From: Aquincola sp.
GTDB lineage: Bacteria > Pseudomonadota > Gammaproteobacteria > Burkholderiales > Burkholderiaceae_C
NCBI GenBank assembly: GCA_029884035.1
Contig: JAOUIM010000020.1
Location: forward strand, 1-17,845
Length of the DNA stretch: 17,845 nt
Direction: 5' to 3'
The stretch's first letter is position 1; each line of letters opens with the position of its first letter. Below the pieces are notes generated by a model. It was not told where the DNA came from. It did no database searches and saw only the letters and a program-made list of their open reading frames with translations. Shown here in pieces: positions 7,399 to 13,429 of this stretch. Position numbers and translations under genes: made by a program.

Positions 7399-8496
7399 GT
7401 GGGAGTCCGCGCCCTCTACGAGGCGACACTCAAGGACCGAGGCTACCGCAGCGACGCGGCCCAGGAGCGAGCGATCGACGCCCTGGAACGTTGCGAGAAC
7501 GAGTGGGCCGACTACAAGGCTCGGCGCAGCAATGCTGTCACCAAGCTGCTGGTGCGGCCGCCGATCCCTCGCGGCGTCTACATGTGGGGCGGCGTCGGGC
7601 GCGGCAAAAGCTTCCTGATGGACTGCTTTTTTCTGTCGGTGCCGCTGCGGCGCAAGACGAGACTGCATTTCCACGAGTTCATGCGCGAGGTGCATCACGA
7701 GCTGCAGGAGCTCAAGGGTGTGCCCGATCCGCTCGACGAGCTCGGCCGCCGCGTCTCGCTGCGCTTCCGCCTGATCTGCTTCGACGAATTCCATGTCGCG
7801 GACGTGACCGACGCGATGATCCTGCACCGTCTGCTGGCCGCGATGTTCACCAACCGGGTGTCGATCGTGACGACCTCGAATTTTCACCCGGACGAGCTCT
7901 ACCCCAATGGCCTGCACCGTGATCGCATCCTGCCGGCGATCGAGCTGCTCAAGGACAAGCTCGAAGTCATCAACGTCGACGCCGGTACCGACTACCGGCG
8001 GCGTACGCTCGAGCACCTGAAGCGGTACCACACGCCGCTCGGCTCAGACGCGGAGGCGGCGTTGACGCAAGCGTTCGAGGAGATCGCCGAGGCGCGCGAC
8101 GAGAACCCGGTGCTGCACATCGAGCAGCGCGAGATCACGGCGCGGCGCAAGGCCGGCGGTGTGGTCTGGTTCGACTTCAAGTGGCTGTGTGGCGGGCCGC
8201 GCTCGCAGAACGACTATCTCGAGATCGCCACGCGCTTCCACACCGTGATCCTGGCCAACGTACCCCAGATGCCGCCACGCATGGCCAGCGAGGCGCGCCG
8301 GTTCACCTGGCTGGTCGACGTCTTGTACGACCGCCGGGTCAAGCTCATCATGTCGGCGGAGGTGCCCCCGGAGGCGCTTTATACCGAGGGCCCGCTCGCC
8401 CATGAGTTCCCACGCACCGTGTCACGATTGAACGAGATGCAGTCTGCCAACTACCTCGCCCAGGAGCGTCGCGATGTCGACACGTCGCTTACCTGA
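7399..8496 (+). CDS. zapE: Cell division protein ZapE (AFG1-like ATPase)
   Basis: This 365-residue P-loop ATPase is related to mitochondrial AFG1/LACE1. In E. coli, ZapE associates with the division ring and destabilises FtsZ polymers in the presence of ATP. Seen: Walker A GGVGRGKS (64-71); Walker B ending in D129-E130 within ICFDEFHV; a sensor-like TSNFHPDELYPNGLHRDR; and the C-terminal LYDRRVKLIMSAEVPPEALY, all typical of the family. The frame is open further upstream (ATG at 7309, inside lpdA), but those 30 extra residues are Arg-rich shadow sequence. GTG 7399, 16 bases after the lpdA stop, gives the usual length and N-terminus (GVRALYEATLKDRGY). No strong Shine-Dalgarno precedes it, so coupling to lpdA translation is likely. 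The following gene overlaps its 3' end by 23 bases. Confidence 0.93.
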   Translation: MGVRALYEATLKDRGYRSDAAQERAIDALERCENEWADYKARRSNAVTKLLVRPPIPRGVYMWGGVGRGKSFLMDCFFLSVPLRRKTRLHFHEFMREVHHELQELKGVPDPLDELGRRVSLRFRLICFDEFHVADVTDAMILHRLLAAMFTNRVSIVTTSNFHPDELYPNGLHRDRILPAIELLKDKLEVINVDAGTDYRRRTLEHLKRYHTPLGSDAEAALTQAFEEIAEARDENPVLHIEQREITARRKAGGVVWFDFKWLCGGPRSQNDYLEIATRFHTVILANVPQMPPRMASEARRFTWLVDVLYDRRVKLIMSAEVPPEALYTEGPLAHEFPRTVSRLNEMQSANYLAQERRDVDTSLT

Positions 8497-9118
8497 AGGG
8501 TGGGGGTGGCGTCTGTGGCTGGTCGCGCCGCTGGCGGCCGTCGCAATGCAGGCGATGGCCGCGGAAGCACCAGCCGCGGCCGAGCGCTGGCGAATCGAAC
8601 GCGAGCGCATCCAGCGCGAACGCGCGCAGGTCGAGGCCGATGCGCGTGCGGCCGAGGCGCAGTGCGGACAGCAGTTCGCGGTTGCCGGCTGCGTGAAGCA
8701 GGTGCGTGCCGAGCGGCGCTCGAAGCTCCAGTTGCTTGATCGGCAGCGCGGGCTGATCGACGACGAGCAGCGCAAGCAGCGGGCGGCAGACCGGCTTGCC
8801 CACATTCGCGAGAAGCAGGAGCAACAGGCGAGCGACGCGGCCAAGCCCGTGGTCGAGGTCAAGACACGCAAGGCCCGTCAGCCGGCCGAGTCGGCCGAAA
8901 CGACCCGTCCGCTGATCGATGCCGAGTCCAAGGCCGCTGCGGTCGAGGCATCCGAAGCGAAAGCTGCGGCACGGGCGGCGGCGGCACAGCGCCGTGCGCA
9001 AGCCGCCGAGGCACACCGCCGGGAGGTCGAGCAGCGCAACCGGGAACGCGAGTCGAAGCCCTCAAAGGCGGCGAAACCGTTGCCGGTACCGCCGGCCGCA
9101 TCGCTGCCGTCGTCCTGA
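8474..9118 (+). CDS. Exported coiled-coil protein of unknown function
   Basis: This 214-residue protein begins with an Arg-containing n-region, a hydrophobic core (WLVAPLAAVAMQAMA) and an AMA-A signal-peptidase-like site near 29-30, so export to the periplasm is likely. The mature chain is almost entirely charged helix: a heptad-like Glu/Arg/Ala stretch (about 37-62), a short break with two cysteines (C64 and C73, around FAVAG), more Arg/Gln/Asp helix to about 117, then a long Ala/Glu/Arg/Lys helix and a Pro-rich tail. The two cysteines could form a disulfide after export. GGAG at 8463-8466 lies 7 bases before the ATG, which is 23 bases inside the end of zapE. I recognise the general pattern from Burkholderiales proteins but know of no function. 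The overlap suggests it is the last gene of the odh-zapE transcript. Confidence 0.75.
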   Translation: MSTRRLPEGWGWRLWLVAPLAAVAMQAMAAEAPAAAERWRIERERIQRERAQVEADARAAEAQCGQQFAVAGCVKQVRAERRSKLQLLDRQRGLIDDEQRKQRAADRLAHIREKQEQQASDAAKPVVEVKTRKARQPAESAETTRPLIDAESKAAAVEASEAKAAARAAAAQRRAQAAEAHRREVEQRNRERESKPSKAAKPLPVPPAASLPSS

Positions 9119-9134
9119 GGCCGCGCAGCCTCAG
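9115..9134. terminator. Hairpin spanning two convergent stop codons; possible bidirectional terminator
   Basis: CTGAGGC (9115-9121), a 6-base loop and GCCTCAG (9128-9134) make a perfect 7-bp inverted repeat. Its arms contain the TGA stop of the exported protein gene and, on the other strand, the TGA stop of the phosphatase gene. It fills the whole 12-base gap between the convergent genes. No T-run follows on either side, so intrinsic termination would be weak. Confidence 0.4.
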
Positions 9135-9904
9135 CGGTCGAGCGGCTCGACGCTCACCAGCGCCAGCGACAGGTTGTCGCCGCCGCCGCGCGCACGCTGG
9201 CGCGCCTTCGAGACGAGCATCTCGGTGGCTTCGCGGGCGGGCAGCGTGTGCACGATCGCACCCAGTTCCTTGGGCGTGAAGTAATGCCACAGGCCGTCGC
9301 TGCAGGCAAGGACCGTGTCGCCAACTTCCAGTTCCCCCAGCGAGCGGACGGACAACGGCGGATCCTGGTGCGTGCCCAGACAACCCGTGAGCAGGTTCGA
9401 CTGCGGATGGGCGTTGGCCTCTTCCTCGGTGATTTGCCCCTCGTCGATCAGGCGCTGAACGTAGGAATGGTCGATCGTGCGGCTGACCAGTTCGGAGCCG
9501 CGAAAGTGATACACGCGCGAATCGCCTGCATGGACGATGTCGCATTGACGGTTCGCGCCGATCATGAACCCCGCGATGGTGCTGTGCGGTTCTTCCTCGG
9601 CAGTGATCGCGGTCAGCTTGATCATCAGGTGCGCTTCCTGCACCAGCTGGGTCAGAAGTTCCGAGGCGTCGTCCTTTTCGGGCACGTAGCGCTCGTAGAG
9701 CTGGCGAGCCACCATGATCACCTGGTCGGCTGCCTTGCGGCCACCGCTCTTGCCGCCCATCCCGTCGGCCACCACGGCCAGCGCGCAGCCAGGCACCCGG
9801 GTATGGGCCATGAAGTCGACCTGGTCCTGCTGATACTGACGGTCGCCACGGTGCATGCCGGTCGAAGCGTTCAGGCGATAGGCGACGGCGGTGGCGGCGG
9901 GCAT
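9131..9904 (-). CDS. PP2C-family Ser/Thr protein phosphatase
   Basis: This 257-residue single-domain, cytoplasmic PP2C (PPM) phosphatase resembles the bacterial Stp/PrpC enzymes that dephosphorylate Ser/Thr residues using two metal ions. Seen: R22 with QQD27 (RQYQQD); ADGMGG (46-51, metal ligand D47); GDSRVY (127-132); SDG with D203; and GGGDN with D243. All main metal ligands are present. The usual MGTT strand is replaced by HSTIAG (about 107-112). No transmembrane or sensory domain is attached. A Hanks-type kinase, the common partner, is not in the window. The chosen ATG gives about 20 residues before the first motif. A second ATG lies at residue 17 and cannot be excluded. A TATATT box six bases before the ATG suggests a leaderless start. 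It diverges from the YdcH gene across 94 bases. Confidence 0.92.
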   Translation of the reverse strand: MPAATAVAYRLNASTGMHRGDRQYQQDQVDFMAHTRVPGCALAVVADGMGGKSGGRKAADQVIMVARQLYERYVPEKDDASELLTQLVQEAHLMIKLTAITAEEEPHSTIAGFMIGANRQCDIVHAGDSRVYHFRGSELVSRTIDHSYVQRLIDEGQITEEEANAHPQSNLLTGCLGTHQDPPLSVRSLGELEVGDTVLACSDGLWHYFTPKELGAIVHTLPAREATEMLVSKARQRARGGGDNLSLALVSVEPLDR

Positions 9905-9910
9905 GCCATC

Positions 9911-9916
9911 AATATA
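9911..9916 (-). promoter_or_regulatory. -10-like box placed for a leaderless phosphatase mRNA
   Basis: Read on the minus strand, TATATT ends exactly six bases before the phosphatase ATG at 9904. With usual spacing, transcription would begin at or next to the A of the start codon. No clear -35 box or Shine-Dalgarno is visible. TATATT stands out in such GC-rich DNA. Confidence 0.4.
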
Positions 9917-9998
9917 CGTGAACGGGTCATGCGGGCGCCCCTTGTTGAAACAGGCTCGTGAAGTCTTGCCGCCGGACTAAACTGGCGTTGCACGCAAG

Positions 9999-10202
9999 AT
10001 GGACGACAACCTGCATTCGCCCCAGCGGCGCCTGATCGAGCTTCGGATCGAGCACGCGGATCTTGACAGCCTGATCGACCGCCTCGCCGAGCAGATGCCG
10101 CTCGACGACCTTGCACTTCGGCGACTCAAGAAGCGGCGGCTGCTGCTGCGCGACCAGATCGCCCGCCTTCAGCTGGTGGTCGATCCGCCTGAGCCCGCCT
10201 AG
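9999..10202 (+). CDS. YdcH/DUF465 family small coiled-coil protein
   Basis: This 67-residue protein matches the YdcH (DUF465) pattern: an N-terminal helix with 'ELRIEHADLDSLIDRL', a short turn (MPLDD), then a second helix 'LRRLKKRRLLLRDQIARLQ'. Such proteins form short antiparallel helical hairpins and are cytoplasmic; their role is not established. The Shine-Dalgarno is weak (GCAAG just before the ATG). TAAACT at 9978-9983 is a possible -10 box, but I find no matching -35. It is followed after 80 hairpin-rich bases by the Fe-S helicase gene on the same strand. The small size and two-helix pattern make the family call fairly safe despite the short length. Confidence 0.85.
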   Translation: MDDNLHSPQRRLIELRIEHADLDSLIDRLAEQMPLDDLALRRLKKRRLLLRDQIARLQLVVDPPEPA

Positions 10203-10213
10203 ATGACAGCCCT

Positions 10214-10278
10214 GAGCTCACTTCGCACGCACCCCGCGCGGGGCGCGCTGGCCGCTGGGGAGCGGCCGGGCGCCGGCC
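10214..10278 (+). repeat. Three consecutive GC hairpins upstream of the helicase gene
   Basis: This gap holds CCCCGCGCGGGG (10232-10243, perfect palindrome), GGCCGCT-GGGG-AGCGGCC (10250-10267, 7-bp stem) and GGCCGG-GCG-CCGGCC (10264-10278, 6-bp stem). The last two overlap and are therefore mutually exclusive. The left part (GAGC...CTTCG...CCCCG...CGCGGGG) resembles the block between odhA and odhB (from 4614), so both may be diverged copies of one intergenic repeat. There is no T-run, so it is unlikely to be a standard terminator. Confidence 0.45.
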
Positions 10279-10282
10279 TGCG

Positions 10283-12301
10283 GTGACGGTCGCCACGCCC
10301 GACGCTGGCGTCACCTCGCTGGCCGAAGCGGTCGCGCACGCTTTCGCCGTGGCAGGCCCGCTGGCGCAGGCCGAAGAAGGCTACACCGAGCGAGAGGTTC
10401 AGCAGCAGTTCGCGCGGGCCGTGGCCGCGGCCATCGAGTCGCAGGATGTCCTCGTCGCCGAAGCGGGGACGGGCGTGGGGAAGACCTTCGCCTACCTGGT
10501 TCCGTTGCTGCTGTCGGGGCGGCGCGCGCTGGTGTCCACCGCGACCAAGAGCCTGCAGGACCAGCTCTTCCTGCGCGACCTGCCGCGCCTGGTCAAGGCC
10601 CTCGGCGTGCCGGTGCGGGTGGCGCTGCTCAAGGGCCGCTCGAGCTACCTGTGCCTGCACCGGATGGCGGTCGCACGCCAGGGCGGCGCGCCCGGCCAGC
10701 CGGTTCTTCTGCCCGACCGTTTCGCGGTGCGCGCGCTCGCCCGTGTCGAGGCCTGGGCCACCGGCACGAAGAGTGGCGACCTTGCGGAGATCGACGGACT
10801 CGACGATCGATCGCCGGTGATTCCACTGGTGACCTCGACGCGCGAAAACTGCCTGGGCAGCGAGTGTCCGCAGTTCACCGATTGCCATGTGGTCCGGGCG
10901 CGGCGCGAAGCGATGGCGGCCGACCTCGTGGTCATCAACCACCACCTGTTCTTTGCCGACCTTGCGCTGCGCGACACGGGCATGGCCGAGCTGCTGCCGG
11001 GTGTGCAGGCGGCGGTCTTCGACGAGGCGCACCAGCTCGTCGAGGCCGGCGTGCAGTTCCTCGGGACCACGTTGGGCAGCGCACAGGCGATCGATCTCGC
11101 GCGTGATCTGCTGGCAGTCGGACTGGCGCAGGCACGAGGTCTGCTCGACTGGTCGGCGCTGGCCGGCGGCATCGAACGCGGCGCGCGCGACCTGCGCCTG
11201 GCCGCCGCCGGTGCCCTGCGTGAGGTGAGGGGGACGATCAAGTTGCGCTGGCAGGAACGCGCAGGCCAGGACGGATTCATCAACGCACTGGGGACACTGG
11301 CCACGGCCGCCGATGCGGCCGGCGAGGCGCTCCGCGCGGTGATCGACATCGGCCCCGACATGGGGCGCCTGCGCGAACGCTGCACCGCGCTGGCAGTTGC
11401 GGCGCGCGGCTTTTCGGGCGAGGCCGCCGCCGATCGCGTGCGCTGGATCGATGTGTCCGCGCACGCGGTGCGCCTGGTCGACTCGCCGCTGGACATCCGC
11501 GACATGCTCGCCGAGCAGCGCGCGCGCACACCCAAGGCCTGGGTCTTCACGTCGGCGACGCTCGGTGATGACGAGTCGCTGAGCTGGTTCACGCGTGCGG
11601 CCGGTCTTGAAGACGCGACCGTCCTGCGCCTGGGCAGCCCGTTCGACTACGCGGCGCACGCGCGTCTGTACGTACCCGCGGACTTCCCCAAGCCGAACGA
11701 GAGCGCACACCCGGTGGCCGTGGCGCAACTGGCCGTGCGCTGCGCGGCCGCGCTGGGGGGGCGCACCTTCGTGCTCACGACAACACTTCGCGCGCTGCCG
11801 CTGGTGGCCGACACATTGCGTGCAGGGCTCGATGCCGCTGGAGCGCCGCACGTGGAGGTCCTGGTGCAGGGCAGCGGTCCGAAGCGCGCGCTGCTGCAGC
11901 GGTTCCTCGCCGCCCGTGCCGCGGTCCTCGTCGGTTCGGCGACCTTCTGGGAGGGCATCGACGTGCCCGGCGATGCGTTGCAGTGCGTGCTGATCGACAA
12001 GCTGCCGTTCCCGCCGCCGAACGACCCGCTGGTCGAGGCACGCGGCAGGCGGCTCGAGAAGGAAGGGCGCAGCCCTTTTTCCGAGCTCTTCGTCGCCGAC
12101 GCGGCGGTCTCGCTCAAGCAGGGCGCGGGCCGCCTCGTGCGAAGCGAGACCGACCGCGGCTTGCTCGTCGTGTGCGACCCGCGCATGGCGCGCATGCCCT
12201 ACGGCGCACGCCTGATCGCCGCGTTGCCGCCGATGACGCGCGTGACCCAGGAGGCACAGGCGCTCGACTGGCTGGCGACGCTGGCGGCGTCGCGCGGGTA
12301 A
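10283..12301 (+). CDS. yoaA: XPD-like Fe-S superfamily 2 DNA helicase (DinG/YoaA family)
   Basis: This 672-residue ATP-dependent 5'-3' helicase belongs to the DinG/YoaA group. E. coli YoaA works with the replication clamp-loader subunit chi in DNA damage tolerance; DinG resolves R-loops and other structures. Seen: Walker A AEAGTGVGKT (59-68); four cysteines placed as in the XPD 4Fe-4S domain (C124, C190, C195, C201); the DEAH box (247-250); FTSATLGD; SATFWEGIDVPGD; and motif VI QGAGRLVRSETDRG. The N-terminus and the text KGRSSYLCLHRM are closer to YoaA than to DinG, but this is judgement without alignment. The start is GTG 10283, with no strong Shine-Dalgarno; no in-frame ATG lies upstream. 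A hairpin cluster sits just before it. It converges on the Mpo1-like gene with a 7-base gap. Confidence 0.93.
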   Translation: MTVATPDAGVTSLAEAVAHAFAVAGPLAQAEEGYTEREVQQQFARAVAAAIESQDVLVAEAGTGVGKTFAYLVPLLLSGRRALVSTATKSLQDQLFLRDLPRLVKALGVPVRVALLKGRSSYLCLHRMAVARQGGAPGQPVLLPDRFAVRALARVEAWATGTKSGDLAEIDGLDDRSPVIPLVTSTRENCLGSECPQFTDCHVVRARREAMAADLVVINHHLFFADLALRDTGMAELLPGVQAAVFDEAHQLVEAGVQFLGTTLGSAQAIDLARDLLAVGLAQARGLLDWSALAGGIERGARDLRLAAAGALREVRGTIKLRWQERAGQDGFINALGTLATAADAAGEALRAVIDIGPDMGRLRERCTALAVAARGFSGEAAADRVRWIDVSAHAVRLVDSPLDIRDMLAEQRARTPKAWVFTSATLGDDESLSWFTRAAGLEDATVLRLGSPFDYAAHARLYVPADFPKPNESAHPVAVAQLAVRCAAALGGRTFVLTTTLRALPLVADTLRAGLDAAGAPHVEVLVQGSGPKRALLQRFLAARAAVLVGSATFWEGIDVPGDALQCVLIDKLPFPPPNDPLVEARGRRLEKEGRSPFSELFVADAAVSLKQGAGRLVRSETDRGLLVVCDPRMARMPYGARLIAALPPMTRVTQEAQALDWLATLAASRG

Positions 12302-12308
12302 TACCGTC

Positions 12309-12632
12309 TCAGAAATTGATGCGGCCGGTCCAGATGTCCCGGTACATCACCCAGTCGCCCATGAAGCTGTAGAGCGGGCGCTTGAAGCTCGCCGGCTTGT
12401 TCTTCTCGAAGACGAAGTGGCCGACCCAGGCGAAGCCGTAGCCGCACAGCAATCCGTACAGCAGGTACTGCGGGCGTCCGGTGGCCACGAGCATGGCCAG
12501 GCAGACCAGCGCCAGCGTCGAGCCCACGAAGTGCAGACGACGGCAGGTCGGGTTCCGATGTTCGCCGAGGTAGAAGGGATAGAACTCGGTGAAGGTCTTG
12601 AACGATCGGGGGTCGACGGCGGTGGTCGTCAT
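12309..12632 (-). CDS. Mpo1-like (DUF962) membrane protein
   Basis: This 107-residue protein has two hydrophobic segments (about 36-51 and 57-74) and the family's conserved polar motifs: EHRNPTCRRLHFVGS and GHFVFEKNKPASFKRPLYS, then GDWVMYRD. Yeast Mpo1, a member of this DUF962 family, is an Fe(II) dioxygenase acting on 2-hydroxy fatty acids in alpha-oxidation; the conserved histidines here would be the metal ligands. It is expected in the inner membrane. A longer frame is open upstream, but the real start is ATG 12632, which overlaps the TGA of the hydrolase gene by 4 bases (ATGA); an AAAGG-type ribosome site lies just upstream. It is the third gene of metY-hydrolase-mpo1. The family is clear; the bacterial substrate is unknown. 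Confidence 0.88.
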   Translation of the reverse strand: MTTTAVDPRSFKTFTEFYPFYLGEHRNPTCRRLHFVGSTLALVCLAMLVATGRPQYLLYGLLCGYGFAWVGHFVFEKNKPASFKRPLYSFMGDWVMYRDIWTGRINF

Positions 12633-13429
12633 TCGAGCGCCTTTCTCATGGCATGCAAAACGAGGTCGGGCTGCTCGTGCATCAGGAAGTGTCCACCGGG
12701 CACCCGGTGGATATCGGCCTTCAATACGGCGGCCACCTCGCGCGCGTTGCGTGGCAGCGTCATCTGGTCCTGCTCGGCGAGGACGAGGTGCGCAGCGCAT
12801 GCGACCTTGGCGGCGGCGTTCATCCCGTTGCGGTAATCGTTGCAGGCCGAGAAGTCGGTGTGGAACAGCATCGGGTCCGACGAATGCGAGGCCACCTGTC
12901 GCATCAGCGCACGCGCGCCTCCGTGCAGCCACGCGCCCGGGCCGGGATACGAGGGCTTGGCGCCCAGGGTCGATATCGAGAACTTGACGACGCGGTCGAT
13001 CGCGGCATGCACGTCTTGCTTGCCGAGATCCAGCAGAGCCTGCGGCACGGGCATCGGCACGCAGGTGCCGAGCATCAGCAGCGTCGTTGCGCGCTCGGGC
13101 GCGCGTGCCGCCGCCTCGAGCGCCACCAGCGATCCCAGGCTGTGGCCGGCCAAAGCGGCGCGGTGCACGCCGGCGGCGGTCATCAGGGCGAGGACCCAAT
13201 CGGCCATCGCGTCGACGCTCGCCAGGGCTGGCCCGGCGCTTCGCATGTGCCCCGGCAGATCGACCGCCAAGACGCTACGGCCGTGATTGGCGAACCAGCG
13301 GGCGAGCAGCGTCCAGATACTGTGGTCGCCCATGGCGCCGTGGATGAGGACGACCGTCGGCAAAGAGGCATCGAAGGGCTTGCCGCCGGTGTAGGCATAG
13401 GCCTCCTGGCCGTGAACGATGAGCCTCAT
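12629..13429 (-). CDS. Alpha/beta hydrolase
   Basis: This 266-residue alpha/beta-fold hydrolase has the oxyanion-hole HGAMGDHSIW (from H30), the nucleophile elbow GHSLG with S97, an acid D221 in LAEQD, and H247 in PGGHFLMHEQP, so the Ser-Asp-His triad is complete. A lid-like insertion lies about 125-190. There is no signal peptide, so it is cytoplasmic. The ATG at 13429 overlaps the metY stop by 4 bases (ATGA), with GGAG about 8 bases upstream inside metY. Its own stop overlaps the Mpo1-like start in the same way. It is tempting to see it as a homoserine acetyltransferase, which has the same fold and would feed MetY, but it is too short and lacks that family's signature. The substrate is undetermined. 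Confidence 0.88.
   Translation of the reverse strand: MRLIVHGQEAYAYTGGKPFDASLPTVVLIHGAMGDHSIWTLLARWFANHGRSVLAVDLPGHMRSAGPALASVDAMADWVLALMTAAGVHRAALAGHSLGSLVALEAAARAPERATTLLMLGTCVPMPVPQALLDLGKQDVHAAIDRVVKFSISTLGAKPSYPGPGAWLHGGARALMRQVASHSSDPMLFHTDFSACNDYRNGMNAAAKVACAAHLVLAEQDQMTLPRNAREVAAVLKADIHRVPGGHFLMHEQPDLVLHAMRKALE

Noticed and set aside
10199..11851. A 550-codon minus-strand frame opposite the helicase gene
   Set aside because: Same GC-driven antisense effect: low-complexity Arg/Gln/His-rich text, while the helicase motifs on the plus strand are complete.
12633..13199. A long N-terminal extension of the Mpo1-like protein
   Set aside because: The extra residues are Arg/Ala-rich shadow of the hydrolase gene. 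The DUF962 family length is met from ATG 12632, which has an ATGA overlap and a ribosome site.
12629..13429. The hydrolase as homoserine O-acetyltransferase (MetX) feeding MetY
   Set aside because: The fold is shared, but MetX proteins are about 100 residues longer and have a distinct signature around the nucleophile. The GHSLG elbow and length fit a generic hydrolase.
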